NCBI GenBank assembly: GCA_023079485.1
Contig: CM041090.1
Location: 39,086,874 to 39,150,873, forward strand
Direction: 5' to 3'
From: Archilochus colubris
Taxonomy: Eukaryota > Chordata > Aves > Apodiformes > Trochilidae
DNA length: 64,000 nt
Shown piece by piece: positions 10,081 through 22,909 of this stretch (position 1 is the first letter of the stretch; each line of letters begins with the position of its first letter). The notes under the pieces are model-generated. The model ran no database searches. It was not told where the DNA came from and worked only from the letters and a program-made list of their open reading frames with translations. Made by a program: the position numbers and the translations under genes.

Positions 10081-12405
10081 GAGGTTCCTGGATTATCCGG
10101 TTATCCATCATCCTCACCAAACTAACTAGATTATTCCAGAAAAGTGGGGAGTTACCGAGGGCTTTATCCTTCGTGCCATTTTAATACGTGGTACTGCTTG
10201 TGGTTTCGGGGCTTGGTGTTGGTTTAGAGGTTGTTGTTTTGGTTTTGTGTTTGTTTTCCTTAAAAGAAGCAGCTGAAATGAAAGCAGTTGGTCCTTGCAG
10301 AAATTCACTGTATTTGCTTCTGAAGTTGTTAATTAGGAGCAGCGGGTTTCTAGGAGCTGAGGAAACCGTAGTGGGTTTCTGTGAAATTGTGGCTGTCCCA
10401 GTGCTCTTTGGAGCTCTTTAGCAGGGAAAGTTATTGTAGTGAAAGAAATGATTCATTTTTACCACCGAGGAAATGGATGCATTAGGGTTTTATTGTCTAA
10501 TAGTTCGTTTGGAGTTTGCAAAAAGCTCGGATGTGCCAAGGCTTAAAAATCAAAAGGGAATGGAGGCAAAGTGGAGGGGAAGAAAAAAAAAAAGGAAGAA
10601 AACCAAACCCAAAGCACTTTATGGGGAGGTGAGCACTAAGGAGCAGACTTTCTTTTGCATATTTGAGCTCCCCTTGATATCAAAAGAAGTGAACTGCTTT
10701 CCAGAGCAGGCAGTGCTGTGCCCTCCATCTCTAATATAATAAACGTGGCTGTGGGGTTTTTTTTGACAGAGGGAGCAAAAGGCACATATTGAACCTATTT
10801 AAAATCACCAAACAACTCCTCTCTGTAAAATGGTCAGCTGAAAAAGCAGACAGCCAAGCCCAGTGGTTTTACTGAGCTGTTACTGGTGGCATGGGGACAG
10901 CATGGCAGGTGTCAGAATCATTTGGTGAGGTCACTTGGTTTGTCTGTGGCCGGAGGAGTTGGGCAGAAGCTCAGAGCAATCTGGAGGAATGGCTGCATGA
11001 CACTCCACGGACTATTTAAGTCTCAGCTGGGTGGGACCCGTGTCCCAAATTCTGCAGTGGCTCCAGAGGAGCTCTAGGGTGTGATTTACCAGAGAAGGAT
11101 CAGAAATAACTGGCTTAATACTTAAGCAAGTTTGCTTCAGTGGCAGGGATGCAATTTTTTCAGTCTGCAGCATCACTCCCACTCTGTATGGAAATGCAGA
11201 CCTGAATTCAGTGTCTCTGCACGGGTATAACAGGAGAGAGGCCAGGAGATGACTGCTCAGACAGAAAAGCTTTCCTAGTCTAGTACCAGCTTCTGCAGAT
11301 GCTACAAAATTAAAAGTGTGCTTAAATTAAAAGTATGCCAGGAGAGACCAAGGCTTTTGGAAGTGCTGACTCTTGGGGTTTTATTGTGAATGTCCCAGCC
11401 TTTTGTACCTCTGAAGACTGGCTGCTGAAGCAAAGCAAAAGTGAATGTTATCTCAGGTTTTTCTGTCTGAAGAAAATAAGCAAAGTTTGAGGTCATCATG
11501 GAAAATTTGCAGCATGTAACCCAGAAGCATCCCAATACTGAAATGCCCTTGGGTTCATGAAAAGCATGTATCCCTCCAAAGCTGTAAATGCTTTTTAAAG
11601 CAGTCTAAGCTTTGGAACCATCATCATAATTTTAAATGCTTTGAATTGGTGAACGAGTACCTTACCCATGTGGCTGTGTGTTTTGAGTTTATAAAGTGCT
11701 TTAATGTGTGAGGATAGTGACAAAGATATTCTGCTCCTATCTGGGGAAGAACAGGCATCCTTCAGGCATCTTGAACGTACAGCCCCTTGGTACTGAGGCA
11801 GCAAGAACCCTCTTGGAGGTCCTGGTTTGGAGATCTTACTCCATCCCTGGTTTGGAGATCCTACTCCATCCCTGTGTCTACCCTGAAGTATGGCCTTCAA
11901 GTGGTGTTACTTTAAAGTGCTTTTGACAGCTCTACTAGCTAATTGTTCACTGTCAAAATGTGAACCCATGAAGATGGGGATTAGTTCATAAAACTCATTA
12001 TTAATGTACTTGACAACACAGTTTCTTTTGGTGAGGTCACAGTTTTGTCACCACCGTCCAGATACAGTTATAGTTCAGCTGAACGATTCTGGTGCCTTTT
12101 GCTGGAGAGCAGCGTGCTGGTGGCATGCAATGTGCTCACAGTTTCAGACAGATTCTGTCCCTGTTGTGTCCTTGCCCCCCTCAGCAGCAGAGGAGCTGCT
12201 GTCCTGTCCTGTGCCTGAACCTCTGGTAGGTGCAATCATTGTTATACACTGTCCCCTTGCTCCTGTCTGGGTCTGAATGATGCCAGGGGCAGAAGGCAGG
12301 TAAGGATGAGCTCTTATCCCCAGGATGGCTTTGTGCTGTCTGCTTCTTGTGTACTGCTTGGATCTGATCAGAGAGCTGGCCAGGCACCAGATGGGGATGT
12401 CATTT
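10081..12405. other. Presumed intron 1, unique sequence
   Basis: CpG content falls off after 10080. No exon with convincing splice sites or repeat family was recognised, apart from the small duplication at 11821. Confidence 0.4.
11821..11872 (+). repeat. 26-bp direct tandem duplication
   Basis: Two adjacent copies of a 26-bp unit (CTGGTTTGGAGATC, then T/C, TACTCCATCC) differ at one base, indicating recent local duplication. Confidence 0.8.
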
Positions 12406-12832
12406 AGAATCATAGAATTGGCTGGGTTGGAAGGGACCTCAGAGATCATCAAGTCCAACCCTTGATCCACTCCCACTGCAGTTCCCAGCCCATGGCACTC
12501 AGTGCCACATCCAGGCTCTTTGGAAATATCTCCAGACACGGAGAATCCACTACTTCCCTGGGCAGCCCATTCCAATGCCTGATCACCCTCTCCAGAAAGA
12601 AATTCTTTCTCATCTCCAACCTAAACCTCCCCTAGCACAACTTGAGACCCTGCCCTCTTGTCTTGCTGAGAGTTGCCTGGGAAAAGAGCCCAACCCCCCC
12701 CTGGCTCCAACCTCCTTTCAGGGAGTTGTAGAGAGTGATGAGGTCTCCCCTGAGCCTCCTCTTCTCCAGCCTCAACACCCCCAGCTCCCTCAGCTCCTCC
12801 TCATAGGGTCTGTGCTGGATCCTTTCACCAGC
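12406..12832 (-). mobile_element. CR1 LINE, short, group A-related intermediate
   Basis: The minus-strand 3' end with the ATTCTATG tail lies at the left edge, and the group A 3' UTR and ORF2 C-terminal tail follow. It keeps the CTGGTGAAAGGATCC segment that full group A copies have shortened by one base, but already has the other one-base loss (GATCCAGCAC for GACTCGAGCAC). It also has a TAG where others read CAG in the LKLCQG codons. It ends at about 12832 by 5' truncation. Confidence 0.85.
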
Positions 12833-14796
12833 ATTTGCATGATGAGAGCCTGCTGATGGTCACCACCTTCCTCGAGGCAACTCTTCTTCATCCCCAGCCT
12901 GCTGTGCCCAGCTAAGGACAGGGAGATTTCTCTTAATGAGGGAAGGTGAAAGCTGGGGATGGGTGGCTGCTGTTCTGCTTACTCTTGAGGGGTATTGGAA
13001 AATGACAATAAAAGCCCAAGGCTCTGAACTGTGCTGCTGATTTACATCCCTCCCTTAGTGGACTGGCTTGTGTTCTGTGGGTTAACAGGAGATCATGCCA
13101 AGGTTTCTGTGCTAGAAGGCTAAAGGCTGGTCACAAATTGTCATGGAATGTAATGTCAGAGCACTGTAGTGTTTAAGAGTTGCTATTACAAAGAACTGCA
13201 GTATCATCTAGAGACTTTTGCTTCATCTTCTATATTTGTGTGCACTAACCTACTTGAGACTTGGGAGCATGCGTGTGCTGATCCTTTTGTTAAATTTTAA
13301 GTTGGGCACTTTCATAATTTTATTTATACTATATGAAAAAAGCTGCTGGAGTAGGAAAATGCCTTCTTTATTTATCTGTAAGTCATCTGACTAAGCCTGT
13401 ACTTTGCTCTGGCATTTGCATCCATGTATATTGCAAAAAAACTCCTCACATCCTGCAGAATAAGTCACAGGAACTGGAGCGAGGCAGGTTGTGCCCCTTG
13501 CCCCCACCACCTGGTCCTGAGATGAAAAGTGTTCTTCTTGATCCTTTTGATTCATGTCTTGATCCCTCAATTCCCACGTTTAAAACATGCAGAGTATGTA
13601 CCAGGTCTCTGGCTTCTGTGGGAAGGAAGAGGGGCTCTGTCTCTTCAAGATAATTTCTTTAAAGTTATTCCATAACTTAAAAGTTATGGTGCTGGTGTAG
13701 AGCTGATGCTCCAGTCTTTGAGTTGGGGCTGCAGATGGTGCCTTCTTGTTCATCACCTCCTGGCTTCATGTTCCAGTGTGTGTTTTTTCATTTGATCTGA
13801 TCCAACTTTTCCATCTACACAGAAAAACGTGTGTAGAAAACCATACAACAGGAAACTCTGTTCCTTCTGATCTTTGCCATAACTTCTCAGTCTTCTCTGA
13901 GTTTTTGCTGGTATTACAATCAAGTTTAGTGTGTCCAGTCTTAGGAGTGTGTATGGGTTTTAGGGTTGGGGTTTTTTTTTTCTTTTTTGACTCTTTCCAA
14001 CTGCCACCCCATCTGTCTTTGATCTCAGTAGCAAAAGCTTTTTAACTTTCACACTACAAAGTTCCTTTCCTTCAAGTCTGTTCTAACACGTTTTCTGTGC
14101 CTTCCATTGAATTAAAACCACTTCAGCTCAAGTTTCTTATCTCTGCCCTTCATCAGTTTCACCAGGTCCATCTCCAAGTCAAGCAGTTTCTGCCTGTGTA
14201 ATGTCTTTTTGCTGGAGCTCTTCCCACTATTCACAAAGTCTTATATCTGGCTTTCAGCATTGCAGATCTGCATTTCTGTTGTGCTGTTTCCTCAGAAAAG
14301 AGCAGCATAACTACACTGAAAATCCTGTGGCTGCACTTGTTCTGGCACTTTGCATTGGCCATCACCTTTTCCATTATGCTAGGAGATCTTCCTTAATATG
14401 AAGAGCTTGTTTCTAACCTTAAGGCTCCTCTCATTTAGATCTGGAGGGTTTTGTTTTATTTTATTTTATTTTATTTTATTTTATTTTATTTTATTTTATT
14501 TTATTTTATTCCCACTGCATGACCAAGGCACTTGCTGGAGTTTTAATCCAGTCCCTTTGGATGTTCTCCCCTGTGTGTCTGAGCTCCTCTTCTCCAGACT
14601 TGCCTTGAAACCCTGGAGCTGTGTGGTGTCCAAGCAGCAGATCTTGGTGTCCCATGAGACTCTTGGCTGTGTTCCTGGGCACATGGTGTGACTGTGGGTG
14701 ACCATTCCTTTGGGGCAGCTGTGTGGTTGGATGTGTCTGCCAGGGAGCTGGGAAGTCCGTAGAGGAGCATGTGTCCTGAGCAGTGGCAGAAATGTT
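12833..14796. other. Non-coding sequence between CR1 copies
   Basis: No gene or repeat family is seen apart from the ATTTT array at 14453. The open frames here lack domain features, and one spans the microsatellite. Confidence 0.4.
14453..14510 (+). repeat. (ATTTT)n microsatellite
   Basis: About 11 to 12 nearly perfect TTTTA units sit between unrelated flanks. It is likely polymorphic in length. Confidence 0.92.
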
Positions 14797-15605
14797 CACA
14801 GAATTGTAGAATTGGCTGGGTTGGAAGGGACCTCAGAGATCATCAAGTCCAACCCTTGATCCACTCCCACTGCAGTTCCCAGCCCATGGCACTCAGTGCC
14901 ACATCCAGTCTCTTTTGAAATATCTCCAGACACGGAGAATCCACTACTTCCCTGGGCAGCCCATTCCAATGCCTGATCACCCTCTCCAGAAAGAAATTCT
15001 TTCTAATCTCCAACCTAAACCTCTCCTGGCACAACTTGAGACCCTGCCCTCTTGTCTTGCTGAGAGTTGCCTGGGAAAAGAGCCCAACCCCCCCCTGGCT
15101 CCAACCTCCTTTCAGGGAGTTGGAGAGAGTGATGAGGTCTCCCCTGAGCCTCCTCTTCTCCAACCTCAACACCCCCAGCTCCCTCAGCCCTTCCTCACAG
15201 GACTTGTGCTGGATCCCTTCACAGCCTCCTTGCTCTTCTCTGGACCTGCTCCAGCACCTCAATCTCCTTCCTGAGCTGAGGGGCCCAGAACTGGACACAG
15301 GACTCAAGCTGTGGCCTCACCAGGGCTGAGCACAGGGGCAGAATCCCTTCCGTGGACCTGCTGGCCACGCTGTTCCTGATCCAGCCCAGGATGCCATTGG
15401 CCTTCTTGGCCACCTGGGCACACTGCTGGCTCCTCTTCAGCTTCCTGGCAATCCAGACTCCCAGGTCCCTTTCTGCCACTCTGTGCCCAGCCTGGAGCTC
15501 CCCATGGGGTTGTTGTGGCCAAAGTGCAGGACCCGGCACTTGGCCTTGTTGAACCTCATCCCATTAGAATCAGCCCAACTCTCCAGTCTGCCCTGGTCCC
15601 TCTGC
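14797..15605 (-). mobile_element. CR1 LINE, 5'-truncated, group A
   Basis: The minus-strand 3' end is at the left edge, with a degenerate tail (CAGAATTGTAGAATTGG). ORF2 C-terminal codons read leftward and include [18 protein letters not shown] and [16 protein letters not shown]. It carries the group A 16-base loss near GTEW and the TGA after RRARRL. It extends slightly further 5' than the 5445 copy, into the segment that reads CAGTCTGCCCTGGTCC on the plus strand. Confidence 0.9.
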
Positions 15606-17004
15606 TGTTGGACCTGTCCTTCACGTTTAGCACAGTTGCTGTAGAGAATAAGCTTTGTGTTTCCTTACTTCCCTCGAGCAGCTCAAGCAAGGTTTTGTGG
15701 TTTTAATTTGGGAAGTTAAGCCTCAAGTCAGCAATGACCTTAAGCATCTCCTTAAGTCTGAACTGGCGCTAAGCCGCTGGGCTTTGGGGCTGTGTTTAAT
15801 GTTAAGTCCATGCTTAATTGCTTTGCTTAATAAGACTGGGATTACAGGCATGCTGAGCCAGCTCCAGTGGTGTTGGCAATTCAGTTTTCCAGCTCTCTGA
15901 GCAGAATAAAAAGGCCAGGAGGGGAAATCTACCTCCAAAACACGGGAGGGAATTTTCTTTGGGTTATTCCAGCAGCTGTGCCAGCAGCTCTGCTGCAGTA
16001 CCCATCACATGGCAAGCCCTGAGCATCTCCCTGCATCCCTGCTCCATCTTCCTGGCTTTGGCACTTCCAGCCAGAGGAGCAAAGTCCCAGTTTGTTTACT
16101 GGAGGTACTCAGCTGCTTCTCCAGCAGTTCCCAGAGCTCTTGGTTTCTCCATGCAGTGGGAGAGACTGGGAAAGGAGCAGTGGAGGAAATGGATCAGGTT
16201 GGTTTCATTGAACTGGGTTTGAGGGGGTCTGAATCAGCCTCTGTGGGAGCTGAGGGAGTCTCAGGGCTGCCACAGCTTCCACCACTTGTGGGAGCTTGCC
16301 CCTGTGCCAACAGATAGGGTTTGGGTTGCATGGACTCCAGATGCAGTACTGGGCATGCATTATAATCAGATTTATTCCAAAGCCTTCCCTTCCCTGTTGT
16401 GCAGAGGGTTTCCCTAGGAGAGTTTTTCCAGCCTTTCTTTTCAGGGAGGGGATGCTGCATGGGGGGCTGGGTTGCAAACTGTAGGTTTAACAATCTTGTC
16501 CCCCATAGGGGCACAAGTGGGTGTCACAGCAGATGATGTAGTCCTGCTGGGGCTGCTCCTCCTCACAGGCTTGGCTGTTCAGGAAAAAAGAAAAGGAAAA
16601 AAGGAAAAGTATGGCTGTGTATCAGCACCAGAAGCAAGTAATTTCTTTCAGCAAAACAAATTTTCCAAATACTCCTTTGCCCACTAGTTTTGGGAAGATT
16701 GGGTATGTATTCTTTAATGGAGTAGGACCAGGCTTTGTGCAGATTTCTGTGTGCTGGAAAGGTTGTACTGATGGCTGGAGTGTGGGACCTCCTTTTCACG
16801 TGGGGACTGAAAGCATTTTGCAGAGTGAGAGGTCTCATCAGTTGGTGGGAGAGGTAACTGGTTCTGTCCTTGACCTTGTCAAGGTCTAATTTGGGTTGAA
16901 TCCTCAGGGAGCTGAGCCATGAAACCGTGGTATCCGAGTGTGCCATGGCATGTGGGTACAGTTCTGAACAGCTGTAGTTGTTGTTGCTGTTCTTTTGTTG
17001 TTCT
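15606..17004. other. Non-coding sequence, no gene seen
   Basis: Unique sequence. The open frame of about 100 codons around 16009-16317 has no domain signature and overlaps several others on both strands. Confidence 0.4.
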
Positions 17005-17491
17005 TCTGGAGACCCCAACATCAGAAGGACACAGAGCTCCTGGGAGGTGTCCAGAGCAGAGCCACTGAAATGCTGGGAGTGCTGGAGCAGCTCCCTGGGA
17101 AGCCAGGCTGAGGGATTGGGGTTGTTCAGCCTGGAGAAGAGGAGGCTCCCAGGGGAGCTCAGAGCAACCTTCCAATATCTGAAGGGGCTACAAGAAAGCT
17201 GGGGGAGGGCTTTGGACATGGGGGGTAGGGAGAGGACAAGGGGAGAGGGGTTAAAACTTGAAGAGGAGAGATTGAGGTTGGACATGAGGAAAAAGTTCCT
17301 TCCTGTGAGGGTGGTGAGATGCTGGAACAGGTTGCCCAAGGAAGTTATGACTGCCCCATCCCTGGCAGTGTCTCAGCCCAGGTTGGATGGGGCTTGGAGC
17401 AACCTGGGCTGGTGGGAGGTGTCCCTGACCATGGCAGGGGGTGGGAACTGGATAATCTTTAAGATCCATTCCAACCCAAACCATTCTATGA
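17005..17491 (+). mobile_element. CR1 LINE fragment, group C
   Basis: Plus-strand CR1: ORF2 tail codons (RRLPGELRATFQYLKG, then RKKFLPVRVVRCWNRLPKEV) followed by the 3' UTR, GGATAATCTTTAAGATCC, and a single CCATTCTATG end. The 3' end differs from groups A and B and matches the copies at 18121 and 49706. Confidence 0.85.
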
Positions 17492-18120
17492 AGTGTGGGC
17501 AGGAGGAATGAATTGAACTGAGCAAGGAGACCATGGGGACCAGGGTCATGGATAATGTATCCTTGCAAGAGGGGACTGAGAGTGCTTGGCTTGCATAGGT
17601 CAGGCAAGGTGGGAACATGGCTGCTGCTCCAAAAACATCTTGGGAAGATGAACAAGGCAGGGTAGGCAAGAAGAGTAATTTAAACTTGAATGATGGGTTG
17701 GCACAGAGACAAATGGGTACAAACAGGCCATGAATAAATTAAGGCTGGAAATTAACAGAAGTCTGAAATTAATGGCCAAAAAGTCTCTCCCAGTCTTATG
17801 TATCTAAACAAGAATTATTTCCCAAGCTTTAAAGATGCCTCATAAAGATGTACGCCAAGATTTTGAGAAGAAATTACTCCTCTTTGGCAGGGTAAATTGA
17901 AACAGTAAAGGAGAAGGGGGATGTTAATTTGCCAGAGATTGTGCAGAACAAGCCATCGTGTTTGCTGGAGCAATTTCTTCCTCCACTGGTGGCTACTCAG
18001 CAGGTCTTGCTCTGAACTTGGCCTGGTGCTGAGGTTTGAGGATCTGCTTTCAGTAACTTGTTAGCTTTGTAGATGTGCTCTTTGCCTGCTTTTCAGTTCC
18101 TTTGCCTTCTTGTGCTCTCC

Positions 18121-18652
18121 TGGAGTACTGAGTCTAATTCTGGAGCCTGCTAGACATGAAGGACATGGAGATGTTGGAGTAAGTCCAGAGGAGGATCAGA
18201 GAAGTCCAGTAAGTCCAGAGAAGATATCAGAGGGCTGGAGCTTCTCTTCTGTGAAGACAGACTGAGAGTTGGGGGTGTTCAGCCTGGAGAAAAGATTCTG
18301 GGAAGACCTTTGAGCACCCTTCCAATATCTGAAGAGGACCTACAGGAATCCTCTGGAAGAACTGTTTACATGGGCTTGGAGTGATAAGCTGAGGAGGAAT
18401 GGCTTTAAACTGGAAGAGGAGGGATTTAAGTTAGACATTAGGATGAAATAGTTCGGTGTGAGGGTGCTGAGCCCCTGTGCCAGGTTTCCCAGAGATGCTG
18501 TGGCTGCCCCATCCCTGGCAGTGTCTCAGCCCAGGCTGGATGGGGCTTGGAGCAAACTGGGCTGGTGGGAGGTGTCCCTGACCATGGCAGGGGGGTTGGA
18601 ACTGGATAATCTTTAAGATCCATTCCAACCCAACCCATCCGTGATTCTATGG
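18121..18652 (+). mobile_element. CR1 LINE fragment, group C, degraded
   Basis: The 3' part is the same as the 17005 copy (CAGTGTCTCAGCCCAGGCTG, ATAATCTTTAAGATCC, GTGATTCTATGG). The 5' half is diverged and contains a local duplication of AAGTCCAGAGAAG-like sequence near 18180-18230. ORF2 frames are broken. Confidence 0.8.
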
Positions 18653-18998
18653 TTCAGTCCAGCCATCTCACAGAAAGATTTCCTTAGTGGGGAGGAATAA
18701 AACTTTGCCTTCTGGATGATGGCTGGGCCAAGCTCCCAGGTGACATGGCTCTTCTGCATCTTCAGCTCTCATGGATCACTTCACCTGAGGCAGCTTTGAG
18801 CTCACTCATCCTTGAGCTTGATTTTGTCATCATGGCATCATGGAGCTTCCTGCTTCCTTCTTCTCTTGGTTTTCCTGAAAGAATTGCTGTCACATACTGC
18901 TCATTATGATATGATCTGAGTATGCCCTGAGCTCCTGCTGCCCTTCTGGTGTGCACAGAAGACAGATCCCTCATTTTGGCTGCCCTTCCAGCTCTCTT

Positions 18999-19592
18999 TG
19001 GCCTGTATCAGAAACAGTGTCACCAGCAGGTCCAGGGAGGTGATTCTTCCCCTGTACTCAGCGCTGGTTAGGCCACACCTCGAGTACTGTGTCCAGTTCT
19101 GGGCCCCTCAGTTTAAGAAGGATGTAGAGGTCCTGGAACAGGTCCAAAGGAGGGCAACCAGGCTGGTGAAGGGACTCGAGCACAGGCCTATGAGGAGAGG
19201 CTGAGAGAGCTGGGGCTGTTCAGCCTGAAGAAGAGGAGGCTCAGGGGAGACCTCATTGCTGCCTACAACTACCTGAAAGGAGGCTGTAGCGAGGTGGGAA
19301 CTGGACTCTTTTCACAGACGGCCTTCAACAAGACAAGAGGACACAGTCTTAAGTTGTGCCAGGGGAGGTTTAGGTTAGATATTAGAAAGAATTTCTTCAC
19401 AGAGAGGGTGATCAGGCTATGGAATGGACTGCCCGGGGAGGTGGTAGATTCTCCATCCCTGGAGACATTTAAAAAAAGACTGGATGTGGCACTCAGTGCC
19501 ATGGTCTAGCAACTGCTCCGGTGGGTCAAGGGTTGGACTAGATGATCTCTGAGGTCCCTTCCAACCCGGCTAATTCTATGATTCTATGATTC
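18999..19592 (+). mobile_element. CR1 LINE, 5'-truncated, group B
   Basis: Plus-strand ORF2 tail ([38 protein letters not shown]) through [19 protein letters not shown] to a stop near 19509, then the 3' UTR and three ATTCTATG-type tail units ending near 19592. One base is missing in the HRPYEERL codons near 19190, which splits the frame. The copy is otherwise very close to those at 22120 and 59235. It lies in opposite orientation to the 22120 copy. Confidence 0.92.
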
Positions 19593-22119
19593 CATCCACT
19601 CAGGCAGGCAGCTGTGTATCTGCTCTCGGTTAAATGTGGGAAAATCCAATTCCAAAGTGGCAGATGGTTCTGAGCAAACTTCTATCCTTCCAATGCTTGC
19701 GTTCCTCTTTCTCATGAGTGATTTTAAAAGCTTGCAATTATTTCTTGTGTCCATTTGGGTGTTTGTTCAGCTGCCTGCATGGGAATTCACCCATGAAAGT
19801 GAGTTTGCAGCTTGCTGTTTGGTGAACAACTGGTGGCAGGAATTTTTTTTTTTCACACCAACCTTCTGATCACAAGAATCAATAATGCAAAGGCCTGCCA
19901 AAAAAGTCAGTGTCTCCTTGTGGCAAATGTGCAAAATAAGTGGGGTGAAAAAAAGTGAAGTGCTTTAACTGACTGGTTAAATGAGTCACCAAGTGGACCA
20001 GGGCTGCTTAGACTGAAAATCTTCTTTTTTTCTTGCAGCAAGGTGAAGTGAGGCTCTCTGGTGGCTACAGTTTGGGCTGCAAAATGTCAGATTTCATTGC
20101 ATGAAGATGGAATCTGTAAGGTTGTGCCCAGTTAATACTCAGGGTATGGCTTATAGATGGCAGAGCTGTCAGTGAGAGCATCCCTGGTATTTTGGCAGTA
20201 CTGATTTTATTTAGAGGTGTGTAGTATGTGTTTAAGTCACAGGCTTTCAGGGTATTTGCCACACAAAGCAGATTTGTCTGTTACTACTTCAAAAATAAGT
20301 TGTTTCTTCCTAGAGATCCTTTGGAAATGCTGCTGCTGAAATGGGCTGGGGTGGAAGTTGATGTTTCCTCCTGTTTCTGGCAATTTTCAAGTTGTCCTTT
20401 GTCTCTGAGCTGCCCATGTCTGTTTTATCTGGTGCAGGAAGAGCTCTCATGCCTGTTGGATTCTCCTTTAAGTTTCAAAAAACATTTTTTGGGGAGGAGG
20501 GAGAGGCAAGCACCAGCATGGCCACTCACAGGTCAATGGACCAGTCACAGATCTGTTAGTGACTTTTCCATCCAGTATAAAATAAAGTGCAGCTTGATGC
20601 CAATCTGGTGACTCTTCCAGTTTTATTCCTCTCAGTTTCAGGCATCTTCTACTTGCATTATGCCTGGGAAGTGGCTTTATGGCACTGAAGCAGCATTGCT
20701 TGAGCCTGCTGAAGTGATGTACTCTGCAGCCATCACTACTCCTGCAGAGAATTAGTCTTCTGGGGCACATTTTTAAGGAGGGCTAACACACACCTGTAAT
20801 ATTAATGGGGTCGTTGGAGATGCTGTGCACCTCAGTAAAAAATAGTTTCCTCTTGGGGACTGATTTTGCAGATGATTTAGAGGAACACAACTGTGCATAA
20901 TTCCAGCTAATGTCTCAGGAAGATGCTGAAACCATGTGCTGTGTGAGATAAGCATGGAACAGGGCTGGAACACATGTTTTCTGTCAGAGAGCTCCAAGAG
21001 AGAAAAGTGATTCCCATTAATTCACCCAGTGTGATTTATACTCAGCATCTTCAAGTAAGATGGCAAAGTTGTTATGGTGCAGTTGGGGTTGTTCTGACCC
21101 TTTTCTTGTATCCATCTAAATCCTGGGACTTTTAAAGCCTTTCTTAGCTGCAACTTGCCATGTGGAGTTTGCAGCCTTGGGATTGTGTGGGTGCAGATTG
21201 GGGTTTTTCTCTGCCATGCCAGAAATAACCTGTTGTGTGTGAGATGTGGCAGGGGCTGGGATTTGTAGCAGCTTTGTGTGCAAGTGAGATGCTTTGCAGA
21301 GCTCCACCAGAGGAAATTCTTCAGAGCTGACAGCATGGATGGTAGGAAGGTGAACTCTTTGTGGTTTCTCTACCACAGTTTGGACTTCCACTTGAGGAGG
21401 GTAGGTTCTGTGTGTAAGAAAACATTCAATTCTCAGTACTCAGTGAGGCTGCTGACACCAAAAAAATGGGTGGGAAATGTTGGAACTGAGTATTTCTCAG
21501 GGAGATGGAAAAGAAGAACACATCTGATGAAGTTTCCTGATTTTCTATCAGTTCTTCCTCCTTTCCAGGCTGGGACGGAATAGAAGAATTCCATAGAAGA
21601 ATTTTTCTTTTTTAAAAGAAATATTAAGGAAGAGAACTTTAATCATTTTGAGAACATTTCTTCCAAGAAAAAAAAAAAAAGGCTGATGAAGTATCTGGAA
21701 TATTACTAAAGAGGTGCCACTTATCACATGCATTGGAAAAAGAACCTTGGAGGAAGGAACCAGAGATATTTTTTCAGCTGAAGAACACAGCTTAGGTGGT
21801 GTTGGCTTGCTGAGCCATATGTGTCCTGCCAAGGTGATGCATCCAGGACAAGTCCTGCCTTCTGCCACTCTTCCTGGGGGACAATGGGCAGGAATTTACC
21901 TGGGGTTTTGTGTGCCACAAAGCTTGACTCCTGCAGGGAGCACTGGCCTGGCTTCAGTCTGCAGTTCAATGCACAAATGTCATCTGTGTCATCACAGGGG
22001 CCAGGAATGTGTCTGCTGGGGACCATCTTCTCTCCGATGCACACCTATTCAGGGGGTCAGCTTAAGAGGATGCTTAGCTGGGTTTTCTACTCCTTCAGTG
22101 CTGGGAAGGAGGTTAGCAA
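19593..22119. other. Non-coding sequence between inverted CR1 copies
   Basis: Unique sequence forming the 2.5-kb spacer between two inverted group B CR1 copies. An A run lies near 21668-21681. No exon or regulatory element can be supported. Confidence 0.4.
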
Positions 22120-22909
22120 AATCATAGAATCATAGAATCATAGAATTAGCCGGGTTGGAAGGGACCTCAGAGATCATCTAGTCCAACCCTTGACCCACCG
22201 GAGCAGTTGCTAGACCATGGCACTGAGTGCCACATCCAGTCTTTTTTTAAATGTCTCCAGGGACGGAGAATCTACCACCTCCCCGGGCAGTCCATTCCAT
22301 AGCCTAATCACCCTCTCCGTGAAGAAATTCTTTCTAATATCTAACCTAAGCCTCCCCTGGCACAACTTAAGACTGTGTCCTCTTGTCTTGTTGAAGGTCG
22401 TCTGTGAAAAGAGTCCAGTTCCCACCTCGCTACAGCCTCCTTTCAGGTAGTTGCAGACAGCAATGAGGTCTCCCCTGAGCCTCCTCTTCTTCAGGCTGAA
22501 CAGCCCCAGCTCTCTCAGCCTCTCCTCATAGGGCCTGTGCTTGAGTCCCTTCACCAGCCTGGTTGCCCTCCTTTGGACCTGTTCCAGGGCCTCTACATCC
22601 TTCTTAAACTGAGGGGCCCAGAACTGGACACAGTACTCGAGGTGTGGCCTCACCAGCGCTGAGTACAGGGGCAGAATCACCTCCCTGGACCTGCTGGTGA
22701 CGCTGTTTCTGATACAGCCCAGGATGCCATTGGCCTTCTTGGCCACCTGGGCACACTGCTGGCTCCTGTTCAGTTTCTTGTCGATGCAGACTCCCAGGTC
22801 CCTTTCTGCCTGGCTGCTCTCCAGCCACTCTGTGCCCAGCCTGTAGCGCTGCATGGGGTTGTTGTGGCCAAAGTGCAGGACCCGGCACTTGGCCTTGTTG
22901 AACCTCAAT
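22120..22909 (-). mobile_element. CR1 LINE, group B, open ORF2 C-terminal frame
   Basis: Three ATTCTATG units mark the 3' end at the left. An uninterrupted 232-codon minus-strand frame (22210-22908) covers the ORF2 region after the reverse transcriptase catalytic core: [55 protein letters not shown] and [19 protein letters not shown] to the natural stop. The open frame and close match to two other copies suggest recent insertion. It is 5'-truncated, lacks the catalytic domain and cannot move by itself. Confidence 0.94.

Noticed and set aside
16978..17511. 177-codon plus-strand frame as a host gene
   Set aside because: It is CR1 ORF2 tail and 3' UTR (group C), with the CR1 end sequence in frame.
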